A stretch of 64,000 nt of DNA from Calliopum simillimum. Taxonomy: Eukaryota; Arthropoda; Insecta; Diptera; Lauxaniidae. Made by a program: the position numbers and the translations under genes. Position 1 is the stretch's first letter; each line of letters opens with the position of its first letter. The notes below the pieces were generated by a model. It was given only the letters and a program-made list of their open reading frames with translations, made no database searches and was not told where the DNA came from. The stretch lies in the NCBI GenBank assembly GCA_951812925.1, contig OX638369.1, positions 61,394,228-61,458,227 on the forward strand. The letters run 5' to 3'. This document shows positions 23,440 through 35,309 of this stretch, piece by piece.

Positions 23440-24015
23440 GACTATGCGTGGAATATAATTTCGCGGAAATGTTCACCTCGACTATTCCGTAGATATCTCA
23501 CTCTTTCGGCCATATTTTCGATGACTCCGAAATGGCTCGAATCACCGATGTAATATTGCTTTTCAAGTCTGGAATCGTCTTTGGATCATTCACATAGGCT
23601 TTATCCTTCATGGTACACCACAGAAGAAAGTCTAACGGCATCAAAACGTATGATCTGGGCGGCCAATGCACATCTCCGCGACGAGAAACTACACGGTTCG
23701 GCAATTTGCGGCGCAAGAAGTCCAAATTGTGGTGAGTTGTGTGTGTTGTAGCGCTGTCCTGTTGAAACAACATATCGTCCAGACACTGAGCTTCATACCG
23801 CTCACAGTTGACATTTTCGGAGTTTCCGTCCTCATCTTCGAAAAAAAAAAACCGCCCGACCCATAAACCGCACCAAGCAGTGACTGGTGTTGGGTGCATT
23901 GGCATCTCCACGATTACTTGTGGATTTTCCGAGCCCCAGATACAGCAGTTTTGCTTGTTAACATAGCCGCCGAGGTGGAAATGAGCCTCGTCCGAAAAGA
24001 TGATTTTTTGGAATT
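23440..24015 (-). pseudogene. Tc/mariner-superfamily transposase, truncated
   Basis: One open frame on the minus strand (about 24011 to 23498) reads IIFSDEAHFHLGGYVNKQN, CIWGSENP, VTAWCGLW, FQQDSATTHTTHHN, SRRGDVHWPPRSYVL and MPLDFLLW. This is the catalytic domain of an insect Tc/mariner (DDE_3) transposase: first aspartate in SDEAHF, second in QQDSATTH, third in PLDF. About a dozen residues are missing before the second aspartate. The C terminus (SRGEHFREIIFHA) follows in another frame near 23450. The N-terminal DNA-binding half is absent. A dead fragment. Confidence 0.8.
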
Positions 24016-25240
24016 GACTTGAAATTTAAGATAACTAAATTCCTATACTGTCACGATGAAAATGACACAAAAGATATCGGTGTAATTCAAATTAATTTTT
24101 GAAGAGAAACGCTTAAGCTTTCAATCACCATATCACGTTTCATAGCTAAAAATATCCAAGTCTTGTTATGTACATCGCTTCAAAAATAACGAAAAACTGT
24201 GCTTTTAGCATTTTTAAGTTAGGATAAAGCATTTTTGAGACCGGATCCGGAGAAATGCATCGAAACTGGCTATTTTAGTTTTTGTTTGATTTACACATTT
24301 TTTTACTTTCCTTAGAAGATCTATGAAAACTGTATATTAACCCATTTTGCCAAAAAAAAAAAAAAAAAACAAACAAAAAAAGAAGATTTTAAAAGTATAT
24401 CATTTTAATCAGGAGACTAAGCATTGGTTTCAGCAAAAAAAAAATTTACCCTGCGTCGTCCCATTATGATATCTTCTTTGAACACAGTGATAAGACTCTA
24501 CCAGAAGGGTTATAAATTTAAATATTTGCTGGGATGCAGTCATAGAATTTTCCCTTTATGTATATGTGTATACGAATGTATGTTTGTATGTAGTTGTGTT
24601 TGTGAAATCAGAACATTTCGCATGCTATGCGAATTTGGCGTGAAAACGTGTCCTGATTAATTCATTAATTTGTTCCAAGTGTGTAGAAAATTAGGACTCG
24701 AATTCTTCTTTAGGAAAAAGTGTTTTTATAAACAAGTTGCTACGTATGTTAATTTTTAATTGCTGGTGTGTTGGTTTGTTCCCGTGTGTTACACGTGGGT
24801 ATGTATTTGAAAGCAGGAAATGAAAGAAATTCTTTTTGAGATGGATTTTTCAAAGCCGCACGGGATACATTGTAAATTGGTTCTTAAAATAAACCAACAA
24901 GGAATAATGAGCACGAGAAGATGTTTAAAGCCAGCTGACAGATGTTTGAAGCGATTTCCTGTAATCGTTAAATTTTGTTGCTCACAAGACAATAACTTTA
25001 ATGAATTTTAATATGATTGTAACGGAAGCCATCTACGCGGAAGCAGATACGGAGTTCGAAAACTTGACCTCTGCAGAAACGGAGTTATAAAGGATGCAAA
25101 GACGAAGTTGGAAAAATAATTTGACAAGAAGAAAATTTCAAGATTTTATTTTTTATTCTTTAAATATACATACTCGTACATACATAAGGATTTTTTACAA
25201 AACTAACTGAATAAAATATACATTTAAAGTACGTACGGTT
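24016..25240. other. AT-rich DNA without a recognised gene
   Basis: Contains poly(A) tracts (about 24350-24370), a tgtatgtttgtatg microsatellite (24560-24600) and short frames lacking motifs. Confidence 0.4.
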
Positions 25241-25244
25241 TGGA

Positions 25245-26175
25245 CGGGAGTGTAAAACCGCCAACTTTAATTTTGTGAATTTTATATAAAACTAATATGC
25301 GTGCCACCTTTGAGCTGGCCAAAAATTAAATACCCTACTTTAAGTGTTTGGGAGGTGCTACGCCCTCGTGTCGGAATAAACCATCTGATCAGAGCTTGCA
25401 TTTGCTATCCTTAGTGTTTGAGCAAAATTCAGTTATATTATCTCAAAAAACGCTTATATGGGAGGTGCCACGCCCTCTTGTCCGAGTTCGTCCAGTTTTT
25501 CTTTTCAGAGCTTGCGCTTACAATTCGTTGTATTTATATGTATATGTCGTGAAAAATACTCCTAAAGTTGCATTTTGAATATAATTTTTGTATGAGCGGT
25601 AGGCGTTTCCGATGACCAATTTCGCTCATTTTCAATCCCACGAACTAACTTTGACAGCGGAGGCAGTGTACCAAATTTCATTGCATTATCTTGCTCAGTT
25701 TTCCAAAAAATGTTTTTCCACGAATTTTTTTTTTGTTGTTTTGAACAGATAATGATTTACATTAACTAGCTCCCAACAAATCACGTGTCAAGTGGTTCTG
25801 TGGTGTGAGCTTACTGTTCTGTGCTTTTGAGTAAAAACAACAACATTACAAAAACAAGACAAAATGCACAGGTAAAAAAACCAAAAAATTTGTTGGTAGG
25901 TTGGTTTTCGATACGTTTCACCCATAACCATATGGGATCTTCAGTCGAATTCACCTACAAACCAAGAACTCGACCAAGCATGCTTTATTAATTTTTTGCA
26001 TAGATTAGACGAGAATCACAGCAAAAAATTCAATGCAGCATATGCAAAGTTCTAAATTTTTGTTTTTTCCCCTGTTATGCATCGCCCCGCTATTTGTAAG
26101 TCATTGATATTATACTTTTCTTGCAAAGCGCCTTTTTGTTTTTCCACGCACACCCAGCCACACAGACGGACATGA
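25245..26175. repeat. dispersed repeat with gtgccacgccc units, split by a retroposon
   Basis: The stretch 25300-25722 and the short remainder from 26149 match the longer copy at 32565-33490, including two gggaggtgccacgccct units, the agcggtaggcgt and ggaggcagtgtaccaaat words, and the cagccacacagacggacatg tail. It is non-coding here. The break coincides with the 25723-26136 insertion. Confidence 0.65.
25723..26136 (-). mobile_element. retroposon with poly(A) and 12-bp target duplication
   Basis: The 414-base insert is flanked on both sides by tgtttttccacg (25711-25722 and 26137-26148). On the minus strand it ends in an A-rich tail (the T tract at 25725-25734). Target duplication plus poly(A) means target-primed reverse transcription. 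The body matches nothing else in the window and has no RNA polymerase III box that I could place with confidence. It could be a SINE, a 5'-truncated LINE tail or a processed cellular transcript. An aataaa word occurs internally. Confidence 0.75.
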
Positions 26176-26179
26176 CAGC

Positions 26180-27590
26180 GAAATCTGTGGATTGCCCAAG
26201 GTAACCCATCTTCCTTCGAGCGTCCACACGTCGCTATTTGTAGAAAACTACATGTAACCTACTGCTAATTAATCCGCTTAACGCTTAGTCACCGAATCCA
26301 AAAAATGTATTATCTTTTTTAAGAAGAAGACAAAAGCAATGCAACTGGTAAACATATGTTGGCATGTTGGGACTCTTTTTACTAAAATACAGGACCACAT
26401 TTTACAAGGTGCCCACTATGAAAGGCAGGCCTGTTCAGTGGAAAGTGCTTCATTACAAGTAAGCTATTGTGTTCTGAGTTTGTGCCAGTTACGGAGGACG
26501 TTCGAGCTAGTAATTGAAATATCCTTCAATATTGTGCTGAATTATTTATAAGTTTGAAGCAAACCTTTGGAGTCAAAGGCAAAAAAAAATGATTTTCGAA
26601 AATCTTTGGTGAAAAATGGTTACGACATTCAGCCGGAAACATGCTTTCTAATACAGAAATGTGTATTGGGAGCGGCCTGTTATGTCGGAAGTTTGGTTTT
26701 TTATTATTATCTTACACAAATATTGTTGTGATCGGCATAACTGGCACCCCTACGGACTACTTTAGTAATGAAATTTATTTGCCATTGATCTACTAATATT
26801 TTGACATATTAATTGTAATGGTTATATGTATCTATGTAAATAGTTGCTGCGCATAATTGCATTATGTAATTAAATTATTATGTATGTATGTATTAGTACA
26901 TTCATTTGAAACCACAAATGCAATTCAGAGAATTAATTAGTCATTCGATTACCAAAACTGAAAATTTAGTGGCAACATTTTTAAATTAGTCGTGCGCGTG
27001 TGAGCGAGAGAGATTAAATTAAATGCGTTCTGATGAATTTCCATGAATAAATTTTTCATTAAATTGGATTTAAATTAACTTTGTCAGATGCTCAAACAAA
27101 GCGTTTGCTCACGAACTTGCCATATTGCATTATTGGATTCATTTCATTGGTTTTGCTAACGGCATTCGCATTTGAGGTTACCTTAGCGCGTACATACTTG
27201 TAATTGCATTTGAATAAAAAATGTTCCCACAAACCAATCAATTAAATAAATTAAAGTTGTAGTCAGTAAAGCCAAAATTAAGTTTATTGAGTCCAATTTA
27301 ACAGGGGTAAAAAAATATAAAGTTGGGGAAAAAGTTTTATTGTTTTTTGTATATTTTTTTTCATGCTATGTTGACGGTAGCTAAAACAGGTAGAAGAGTG
27401 GGCAGAATCATTTCAAATTTGACATTGAGTTGCTGCCAAACCCAACTAAGTACTTAGTATGGTTGAGAACTAAGTACATTTGCCACATTGTTTTGAATTT
27501 TGAAGGAAAATATTTTAAGTATGTTCTTCATCAAAATTAAAAACATTATGTTTGTTAAATTTTAAATGTTATCTTTCACTATCAAAAAAT
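26180..27590. other. apparently single-copy DNA, no firm gene
   Basis: No match to repeats elsewhere in the window was seen. A plus-strand frame at 26339-26551 (70 residues, with DHILQGAHYERQACSVES) reaches a possible splice donor (caagtaagc near 26456), but I recognise no family. The rest is A/T-rich. Confidence 0.35.
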
Positions 27591-27599
27591 TAATTTAGT

Positions 27600-29170
27600 A
27601 AAAATGCCGTGTTATAGATAATTCCCTCCTCTACAGCCCATATTCCACTTTTTTTGTCCGACTCATGGTTTAAGAGATATTCTTTAAAAACCGTGAAAAA
27701 ATTGGTTTTTGAGGGATATCTTCGAAACGTAATACAACCTTTTTTATAGTGAATCACAAGATCTACAAAAAGTAAGCAATACAAAAACCGTTTGAAATAT
27801 ATTCCGAAAAAACCTTCAAATGGCGGAAAACTGATTTTTATTGTGTATTGTCTATATAAACGGTTGCTTCACTCTGTATGCATATTGCTTATTTTTTGTA
27901 GCTTCTATGATTCTCTACGAAATATGTCACGGCGGTCAAATTTAAGGTTTAATAGACGCAAACGACCATCTCGGATTTTTTCACTCCATCCGAATTCTAT
28001 GTACAAATTATAGGTTAGGGTGCAGCAAGATTTAAAAAAAATGAATGCATTAAAAATTATCATAGAAGAAGCTTTAAGAACAAAGACTGCATACTTATTT
28101 TTGATCAAAACCCCCGAAAAGATGGCCCGCGCGAGGCTTGAATGGAGGTCTTAGCGACAAAAATCTGTGTTTTCTTACGGTTTTTTTAACATATCTTAAA
28201 AACCACTAAACTATTGGTAGTAGTTCTATCCAAGTCTTTGAAAGGGATTAATTTTCTACTTTTTTTTTCTTTTCTCTCATTGCTCCACAGTGAAGTTTGC
28301 CCTATGGAAGTCCCGTAAGAAGTTCAAATTTGTTAATTCAAAAAATGTTTTTTTTTGCTATAACTAAAGACACAAGAGACGCTCAAAAACTTTAGATCAC
28401 AATAAAGGTAGAAAATCTGATTTGCTATAGTTTTTCTTGCAAATCTTATTCTAAAGGTAAACGTTTGCCCGCTAGAGGGTGCCATTTGTTAAAAACAATT
28501 GTGTATCATGAAAAAGTGACCTTTTTATGTTTTTTTTTTTTTTTGAAACATACCCAAAATTCTGATAAGAAACTAATGAAGAAGTCAAGAGCTTTCAAAC
28601 ATGGTCTTCAAAATAGGAATCGGTCGAAATTTCCGAGAGATGTGACAGTTTTTAAATACTTGGTATTTTTTGTAAAGTTATGATTTTGGGTACTTTTGTT
28701 TCACAGTGTATTTACTCAAGGATTTTTTATGTATATTATCTTATGGTCTTCAAGTCCAAAAACGTAAAAATCGGTTTGTGGTTTTCTTGTGAATTTCAGT
28801 CTGAGTTCGGATTTTTTAAAATTTTTGTCAAATATGGCTTTTTTTGAGTATAAGAGACTGTATACACTTAATACCTTTAAAAATATGTAATATTATATCC
28901 CACAAAACTGTAGAAAATATATTTTTCTATATTTTGTTCCTGATAGTCATCTTTCCATAGCTAGCAGTATGTGCGCTAGAGGCCGATTTTTGTGAAAAAA
29001 AAAATCGAATTTTTAGAAATTTTTGTTTTGAAGCGACCTTTTGATTTTTTTGCTTGCAAATTTTACGAAAATTTTAGTAATGAACTTAAAAAAAAAGTCA
29101 AAAGCTTACAAACGTAGTCTTTAGAATAGAAATCGGTTGGAATTTACGCAAGATATAAGAGTTATAAAAG
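27600..29170 (+). repeat. second copy of PAL-A left-arm sequence
   Basis: From about 28020 the sequence follows the left arm of the 8.8-11.9 kb palindrome: gcatacttatttttgatcaa, tcattgctccacagtgaagt and cgtaaaaatcggtttgtgg appear in the same order and orientation. The match fades near 29170. Only one arm is seen. The inverted partner is absent, so this is either half a foldback or the form from which the palindrome arose. Confidence 0.65.
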
Positions 29171-29189
29171 TATTTTTTCATTATACAGG

Positions 29190-31620
29190 AACAATGCAGG
29201 CAGACCAAAAAAAAAAAATTAAAGTTCAGCATCTTTTGAAGACAACTAGTCAAGACGAGTAAGCCAAAGCAACTGAAACAAAGCTTCATCAATCTGGAAA
29301 ACGAGACTGCAGCGATTGTCAAAGGACTGACATGTGATTCTTCCCAACGGGAAACGGAAGTGCATTGAAACGACTTCAGTTGCGCTGAAGCATATGAAAT
29401 ACGCTGCCGTGGAAGTTTTTCAAAATTTTAAGTTCCATTTCATAAAAATTAATTTTTTTATGTAACTTTTTTAGATTTATTAACTTTTATAAGCAAAAAA
29501 AAAAAAAAAAATAGAATTTGAAAAATTTTGTATGCTACCAGAGATGTGCTTCTATTGCGCTTTTTTTGGAAGCAGCTTCATTTCTTCCCGTTGGGTTCAT
29601 AAAAGGGTACCAAAATTAAGAAGGCTCGCATATCTGCGTCAAAAAGCTCGCTAAAATTGACTCCTGACCAGGCTTTGGCGCTACTTATTGATGCAAACTT
29701 ATCGTCAAATCCGTATGATATTGTTCGAAACCAAGTAAAAAATCTCCGTTTCCCTTTGTATCCACCTTATTGTATGGTAAAAGAGGTAAAGAAATTGTGT
29801 TATCCAAATTAAATAACAATAAACTGAAGTTTCAGATAAATTATGAGTTCAGTCGCTCATAAATCATACCGTAGCAAGACTAAGAACAACACAACAAGGC
29901 CTTACTCAAGCTCTGTCAAATGTTAAAACACTAAATATGACCTTAAAGTGGGGTTGTGATGGGGCGGAACAAATTAACTATCGACAAAAGTTTATAAACA
30001 AACATAACGCGGATGATAGCTTGTTTAGTATATCAATATCCAATTTTGCTCAGTAATTTGGAAAAATCCTGCTCATTCTACCGGACGATATTGTCGCCCC
30101 ATTAAGTTCGTTTTCGCCAAAGAAACAGTCAGTGTAATTACAACAGAAGTAAATAAAGTGAATGAACATATATCTCAGCTTACTTCAACCAATATATCTC
30201 TAGATGGCAAGCAATTTCAGGTTATAACAAATATGATCTTTTGTATGATTGACGGTAAAGTTTGCAATACTATATCATTCTGTGCTCCATAACAAACATG
30301 CTACTTATGTGGGGCTAAGCCTAGACAAATGAACATCTGCTATATATCTCAAGAAAATATAAATGAATCCTTTTTTTCCATTGGACTATCACCCATGTGT
30401 GGATAAGATTTTTGGATTATGCCCATATATCGCACAAACTGGATATTAAAGCATGGCAAGCTCTCGTGGAGCCGAAAATAAACAAGAAAAAATTCGTACA
30501 GCAAAAATTTAAAGAGGAGCTTGCCAAAACAACAAACTGGAAACACAAAAGATGGTAATACCGCCAGGAAATTTTTTAGAAATCCCGAAAAGTCTGCTGA
30601 AGTAACTGGCGTTAATATAGATTTGATGATATAGATTTCATAATGTGGTCTTCAAATTGATTCGGCAAAGTTTGCCGACTGTGCATGACAAATTTTGGAA
30701 CTGTATTTGAGAGAATATTCCTGGTACTCAAGGCGTGCCTCACAGCCTCTCTTTTTTCCCATTTCAATAAAATGGGGAAAATAACAGTCTTTTTTTTCCT
30801 ACTGGAATAATTCATCAATGAAAACTATAAAACCTTGATAAATTTATAGGTCGATATATGTTGTTTCAAGAAAAAATTATGTGCGACCTCTATCTTATCC
30901 TGCGTTTACGATGAAGGAGATAATTAACGTGATTTTGAGTCATTTAATCGCTTTTTGAGGGTAAATTCATCGCCTGGAACAGTTTTCATGATCTGTTGGA
31001 CATTCCTACGGTTGTCAAAGTTTTTGGGGTCGCTGATTACGATTCTGATGTCAGAATTAAAAAATTTGCAAAATTCGAGACAAGAGGTCGCCATTTTGGA
31101 TCCGCCAAGGTTTTATAGTTTTCATTGATGAATTATTCCAGTAGGAAAAAAAAGACTGTTATTTTCCCCATTTTATTGAAATGGGAAAAAAGAGAGGCTG
31201 TGAGGCACGCCTTAAAATGATTTTTTCGAGCTATCAGTATTTTTCTGATTTTTTTTTAACTATTCTCAGTCATTTACAAGGGTGGCCCGGTTAAAATTTT
31301 TTTTGACCCTTATTAAGCGTCACCCTAGTGTACATAAAGACCTTTGCTATGGAAAGGATATTATATCTTCTTGCATTCTTCCGATCGGACAATTGTCTGA
31401 AGAAGCGAGCTGTTTATAAGAAAAACATCCCGACTCGACACAAATACGGATTTATTTAATCGACTACTTATTTCATCGGATCCTTACTTACATCGTTAAC
31501 CTTCGTGAAGTTCCCAAAACTAAGCATGGTCAAGTCATGCCTGAAGTGTTGGAGTTGTTAGAAACATCTGCGATCGTGAGTCTTCAGAGCATTGAAATGG
31601 GTCTACCTCTGAGTAGTTTT
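29190..31620 (+). pseudogene. Transib/RAG1-core-like transposase relic
   Basis: In shifting plus-strand frames these blocks occur in order: LTPDQALALLIDANLSSNPY (about 29660), LKWGCDGAEQINYRQKF (about 29945; the CDG resembles the first catalytic aspartate of RAG1), IWKNPAHSTGRYCRPIKFVF (about 30060), FCMIDGKVCNTI (about 30240) followed by CYLCGAKPRQMN, DIKAWQALVEPKINKKKF (about 30440), DGNTARKFFRNPEKSAEVTG (about 30555), LYLREYSWY (about 30700). After an insertion come VHK, then CILPIGQLSEEAS (about 31370; acidic residue of the third catalytic position) and KTSRLDTNTDLFNRLLISSD (about 31420). The family assignment is from remembered motif order. Several frameshifts and stops make it dead. No termini of the Transib type (CACWATG) were found. 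Confidence 0.6.
30730..31213. mobile_element. inverted-repeat element inserted in the Transib-like gene
   Basis: Arms at about 30730-30837 and 31109-31213 are near-exact inverted copies (aaggcgtgcctcacagcc at the left edge, its complement at the right), enclosing about 270 bases. It interrupts the transposase between the SWY and VHK codons. A further short piece, 31279-31328, with ends agggtggcc and caccct, may be another small insertion. No clear target duplication was found. Confidence 0.75.
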
Positions 31621-31624
31621 TCAA

Positions 31625-32560
31625 AATGTTGTTACTAAATGTCTTTTTTTTTTAATTGCGCTTTAATAAAAAACATGAATAAACTCAAAAACTTTAAGAG
31701 AAATACTTGCATTAATTTTTTATAAAGAGCTGAAAAACCAAAGAACACAGCCACCCCTTGTCTTACCTACTTCATTTTTTGCACCATGCAATATCTGGTA
31801 TAGTAGCAGAAATACAACATTTTAAGCATTTCCATGTATGGGGGGTAGGGTATCCCAAAAAAATTCAGTTAATTTTATTGTTTTGACGCATACTCTTATT
31901 TTTTCTGTATTATGTCAAAACACCTGTGCCGACTTTCATTTAAAAGTTTCAGTTCGTGTTAACTTAGGCAAATCTACGCATAACAGGCGGTCAATCACCT
32001 AGTAGGCGTCGAAGTTGTTTGATAGTAAGCAAATAATTTTCAATATTTATGTAATAGGAGATGCAAAACACCAAATAACGGGTTCAAAGCCTTCTTCTAA
32101 TAAACAAGTTCTCGCAGTATTTTAAGAGGCCAAAAAGTTACGCAAAATGTATAAAATGTAACCAACTGGCAATACTAATGATAGGGCTGATATTTTTTTG
32201 TTGTTTTGAATTAAGTTAACATAAAAACAAAATTAGTGCAGGCAAATTAGGTATTCATTTCTAATTTTGTTGAACATGCACCGATTTTGATCCGACAGGT
32301 CTCATTTTGTTCGTAATAAAATTTAAAACAAAACCAGCATATTAGTTTTTTCCGGCCTTTCCCCAAAATTTCTTTAGTCCCCCGTGAACCCTCAAAATCG
32401 GATAAATTCAATAAAACTGTTCTAAAATGCTTAAAAATGGAAAGTTATGCTATTCACGGGGTTCTCTAGATTGCTGAATCCAAATATGATGTTGGAAAAT
32501 GAAAAAACTCAAAATGTTGCCCGGAAAACTGCGTACATACCCATTTTAAGCACCAACTAG
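31625..32560. other. AT-rich DNA, no recognised feature
   Basis: Non-coding in all frames. No terminal repeats found. Poly(T) at 31646-31656. Confidence 0.4.
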
Positions 32561-32564
32561 TAAA

Positions 32565-33490
32565 GGTGTAAAATTTGGCCTGGCCAAACATTAAATACCC
32601 TACACTGCGGTATTTTTCAAATTTTGCTCATATGGGAGGTGCTACGCCCTCTTGTCCGAGTTCACCCAGTTTTTGTTCAGAACTTGCATTTATAATTCTT
32701 AGTGTCTGAGTAAAAACCTTTCTGGGTAAAGCGTTTGAAGCTTTTGCTTATATAGGAGGTGCCACGCCCTCTTGTCCGAGTTCGCCTAGTTTTACCTTGG
32801 AGCGTGCATTTATAGTATTTAGTATTTGAGTGAAGTTTGGTTGGATTATCTCAAAAAACTGTTTCAGTATAGCATTTTGAAACCTTTGCTTATGTGGGAG
32901 GTGCCACGCCCCCTTGTCCGATTTCACCCAATTTTTGTTGAGAGCTTTCATTTATGAATTTTAGTATCCGAGTCAAATTTGGTTCGAATACCTCAAAAAA
33001 CGCTTTCAGTATAGCGTTTTTCAGCATTTGCTTCTAAAGGAGGTGCCACGCCCTCTTGTCCGAATTCACTCAGTTTTTTCTCAGAGCTTGCGCTTACAAT
33101 TTTTAGTATTTATGCGTATTTTGGTTGCATTGTCGTGAAAAATACTCCTAAAATTGCATTTTGAATATATTTTTTGTATGGGCGGTAGGCGTGTCCGTTG
33201 ACCGATTTCGCTCATTTTCAATCCCCCGAGCTAACTTTGGTGACGGAGGCAGTGTACCAAATTTTATTGAAATATCTTGCTCAGTTTTCCCAAAAAGTGT
33301 ATTTCAACACACAGCCAGCCACCCAGCCAGCCACCCAGCCAGCCAGCCAGCCAGACACACGGACATGGCTATATCGACTCAGGAGGTGACGCTGATCAAG
33401 AATATATACACTTTTCTATATCTGCCACGCCTCCTTCTCTGCGTTACAAACGGAAGGACAAAGTGAATATACCCTGGGTGTAGGGTATAA
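32565..33490 (+). repeat. dispersed repeat with four tandem gtgccacgccc units
   Basis: Units of roughly 120-145 bases begin near 32634, 32755, 32896 and 33040, each with ggaggtgccacgccc (or close) plus ttgtccga and a following cttgcatttata-type word. A cagccagccagc microsatellite (33310-33355) and a tail with gacggaca-like and gtgaatataccctgggtgta words follow. The shorter copy at 25245-26175 has two units. Serine/proline/glutamine-rich frames across the microsatellite are repeat artefacts. Similar tails are common beside fly genes; the function is unknown. Confidence 0.7.
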
Positions 33491-34260
33491 AAATGGGAAA
33501 AAATCGTTACAGGGGGTTTTAGCCTAGAAGTCTTGTTACATTGAACGAATTTATACGGTCGGTGTGGGATATTGTTTTTTATACTATAAAAAGTAAAGTT
33601 TACCAAAAATTTTTTTTGTGTTTTTGATTTGTTTATTATTTAAGCAATAACTATAAAAAGTTAATACAACTCAAAATTAAAAATATTTGTAAAATTTTGC
33701 AAACCATTTTTTCTAAACTAATTTGAGGTCGCTGAACACGAAAAACCCAATTATTTTTTTATACTTGCAGCCGTTCCCGAGTTATTCATTAATTTATATA
33801 TTCGAGGTTATAGCTTCATATACATCAATATATTTCTATGACGCCAAGTTCGATCAATTTTTTTTTTCACGTTGACAAAGAGTGATTAATGGCGCTTCTA
33901 ACAAGTATACCAATGATTATGCTTCGAATAAAATTGACTGAGTTATAGCAGGAAAAAGTTTTTCATAGTTCCCCCGGGCTGATCCCTAGAGGGGTGAAAT
34001 GTATGACGGGTTCATATGATTGTTTCTTCACAAACATTTTATCTTACCAACCATATCTGTTATTTTTATGTGGTTTCTTATACAAAATCCACATTTTTGA
34101 GAGTTCGCTGTAACTGTCAGTTTTCAAATATGTATTTTAATTTTTGCAAAGTAAACTGCGGTTTTGTTTCAAATTTATTCAATTGCTTTTCGTGTCACTA
34201 TAATTTGTTCGTGTTGTAATTTCATTTTTTCAAAAGTGTGTTTCAAAATTGTAGAATATA
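33491..34260. other. AT-rich DNA with a lone degenerate foldback subunit
   Basis: At about 33965-34110, words such as ccctagaggggtgaaatgtatga and acaaaatccacatttttgag match the tandem subunit of the foldback element at 35310-38163. This older fragment lies just outside the transposon-like gene that the foldback later split. The rest shows nothing. Confidence 0.45.
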
Positions 34261-34289
34261 AAGTTTATAGACTACAAATTCAAGATAAA

Positions 34290-35309
34290 ATGGCATCATC
34301 TTCTTCAAATAAAGTTGCTTTGCGAAAGAATACCAAAATCTATTTGATCGGGCACCCGTGCATGCAAATTTTGGGCTCAATTGTCATCAAACAAACATGT
34401 GGTTCAAATGCATGTACCGACGTATGTTAGCACCCGGCAGTGCAATATTAGTGGCCGACGCAGTATCGATTTTTTGGCTTCGGGTTGCAATTCCAATCAA
34501 ACACTTTGGTAAAGAAAATTTTAGGTTTACGAAATACGTTTCATGAGCTCACAAAGATTCTGCAAAGGCGGCGCTGCTTATGATGCTAGAGAGGCTGAAT
34601 TCATAGACAATTTGGATGATCTAATTGACATCGCGAGTGTCGATGATCTCACCACTATGAAAAATAAAAAAAAATGTTCAATTTCTGAAATTGCAAAGGC
34701 TGCATGGGCTCAATGAGTGGCGTCACTTCTGGTATCGACAGACGACTGCTTGAACGTGATTATGCTAAAGAAACAAAGTGAAAACGCAAATATAGGAACC
34801 TTGCAAGAGATGGTGAGTTTTTTGTTTTCTAGATGCACACATTTATTTCATTATTATAATGGTCAATGGAAAAACTTCTTCAACCGATTCGAGTGATGCC
34901 AATGAAATGCAAGTTGATGATATTGACGCTGATGTTCTGCGATTGCTCCGACCTCTTAAAGGAAAAAAAGGTTATGTTGAATGTCTCACCTGACGAATGG
35001 TATCCTGTTTTGACAAATGCAGATTTAGTGGCAGCGAAGCGATACACTTTTTGATAGCCACTGCATAGGGTATGCGATGGGATCCAAAGAATTTTATTAT
35101 AAATTGCTCTTCGTTACGACAATGTCGCTGTGAAAATTTTGAAAATGTCGCAGATTTTGTAAAGAAAAATCCACAGGTAAATTAATCATTATTCAATGTG
35201 AGAATCTCAATAAACCATGGAAATTATTATTTTATAGCTTGACTGACTGAAAAATTGTACCCTTACCTCCAAGGTAAAAAGAAAGTTGATTGTCATCAAA
35301 GGTAGACAT
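34290..35309 (+). pseudogene. N-terminal part of a transposon-like arthropod gene, split by an insertion
   Basis: The frame starts MASSSSNKVALRKNTKIYL at 34290. In changing frames follow FWLRVAIPIKHFGK, EAEFIDNLDDLIDIASVDDL, ERDYAKETK, an apparent intron (donor near 34812), a polar acidic stretch (SSTDSSDANEMQVDDID), PKNFIINCSSLRQ and TEKLYPYLQGKKKVD. I recognise this order from a multi-copy, unnamed arthropod protein family that usually continues into a catalytic-looking domain with CFDTTASNTG- and ACRHHI-like motifs. Here it stops at 35309, where a foldback element with an 8-bp target duplication interrupts it. Frameshifts and stops before that point show it was already decaying or decayed afterwards. 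Confidence 0.55.

Noticed and set aside
33161..33483. Three overlapping frames with Pro/Ser/Gln-rich repeats
   Set aside because: All three frames read the cagccagc microsatellite; the peptide repeat appears whichever frame is used.
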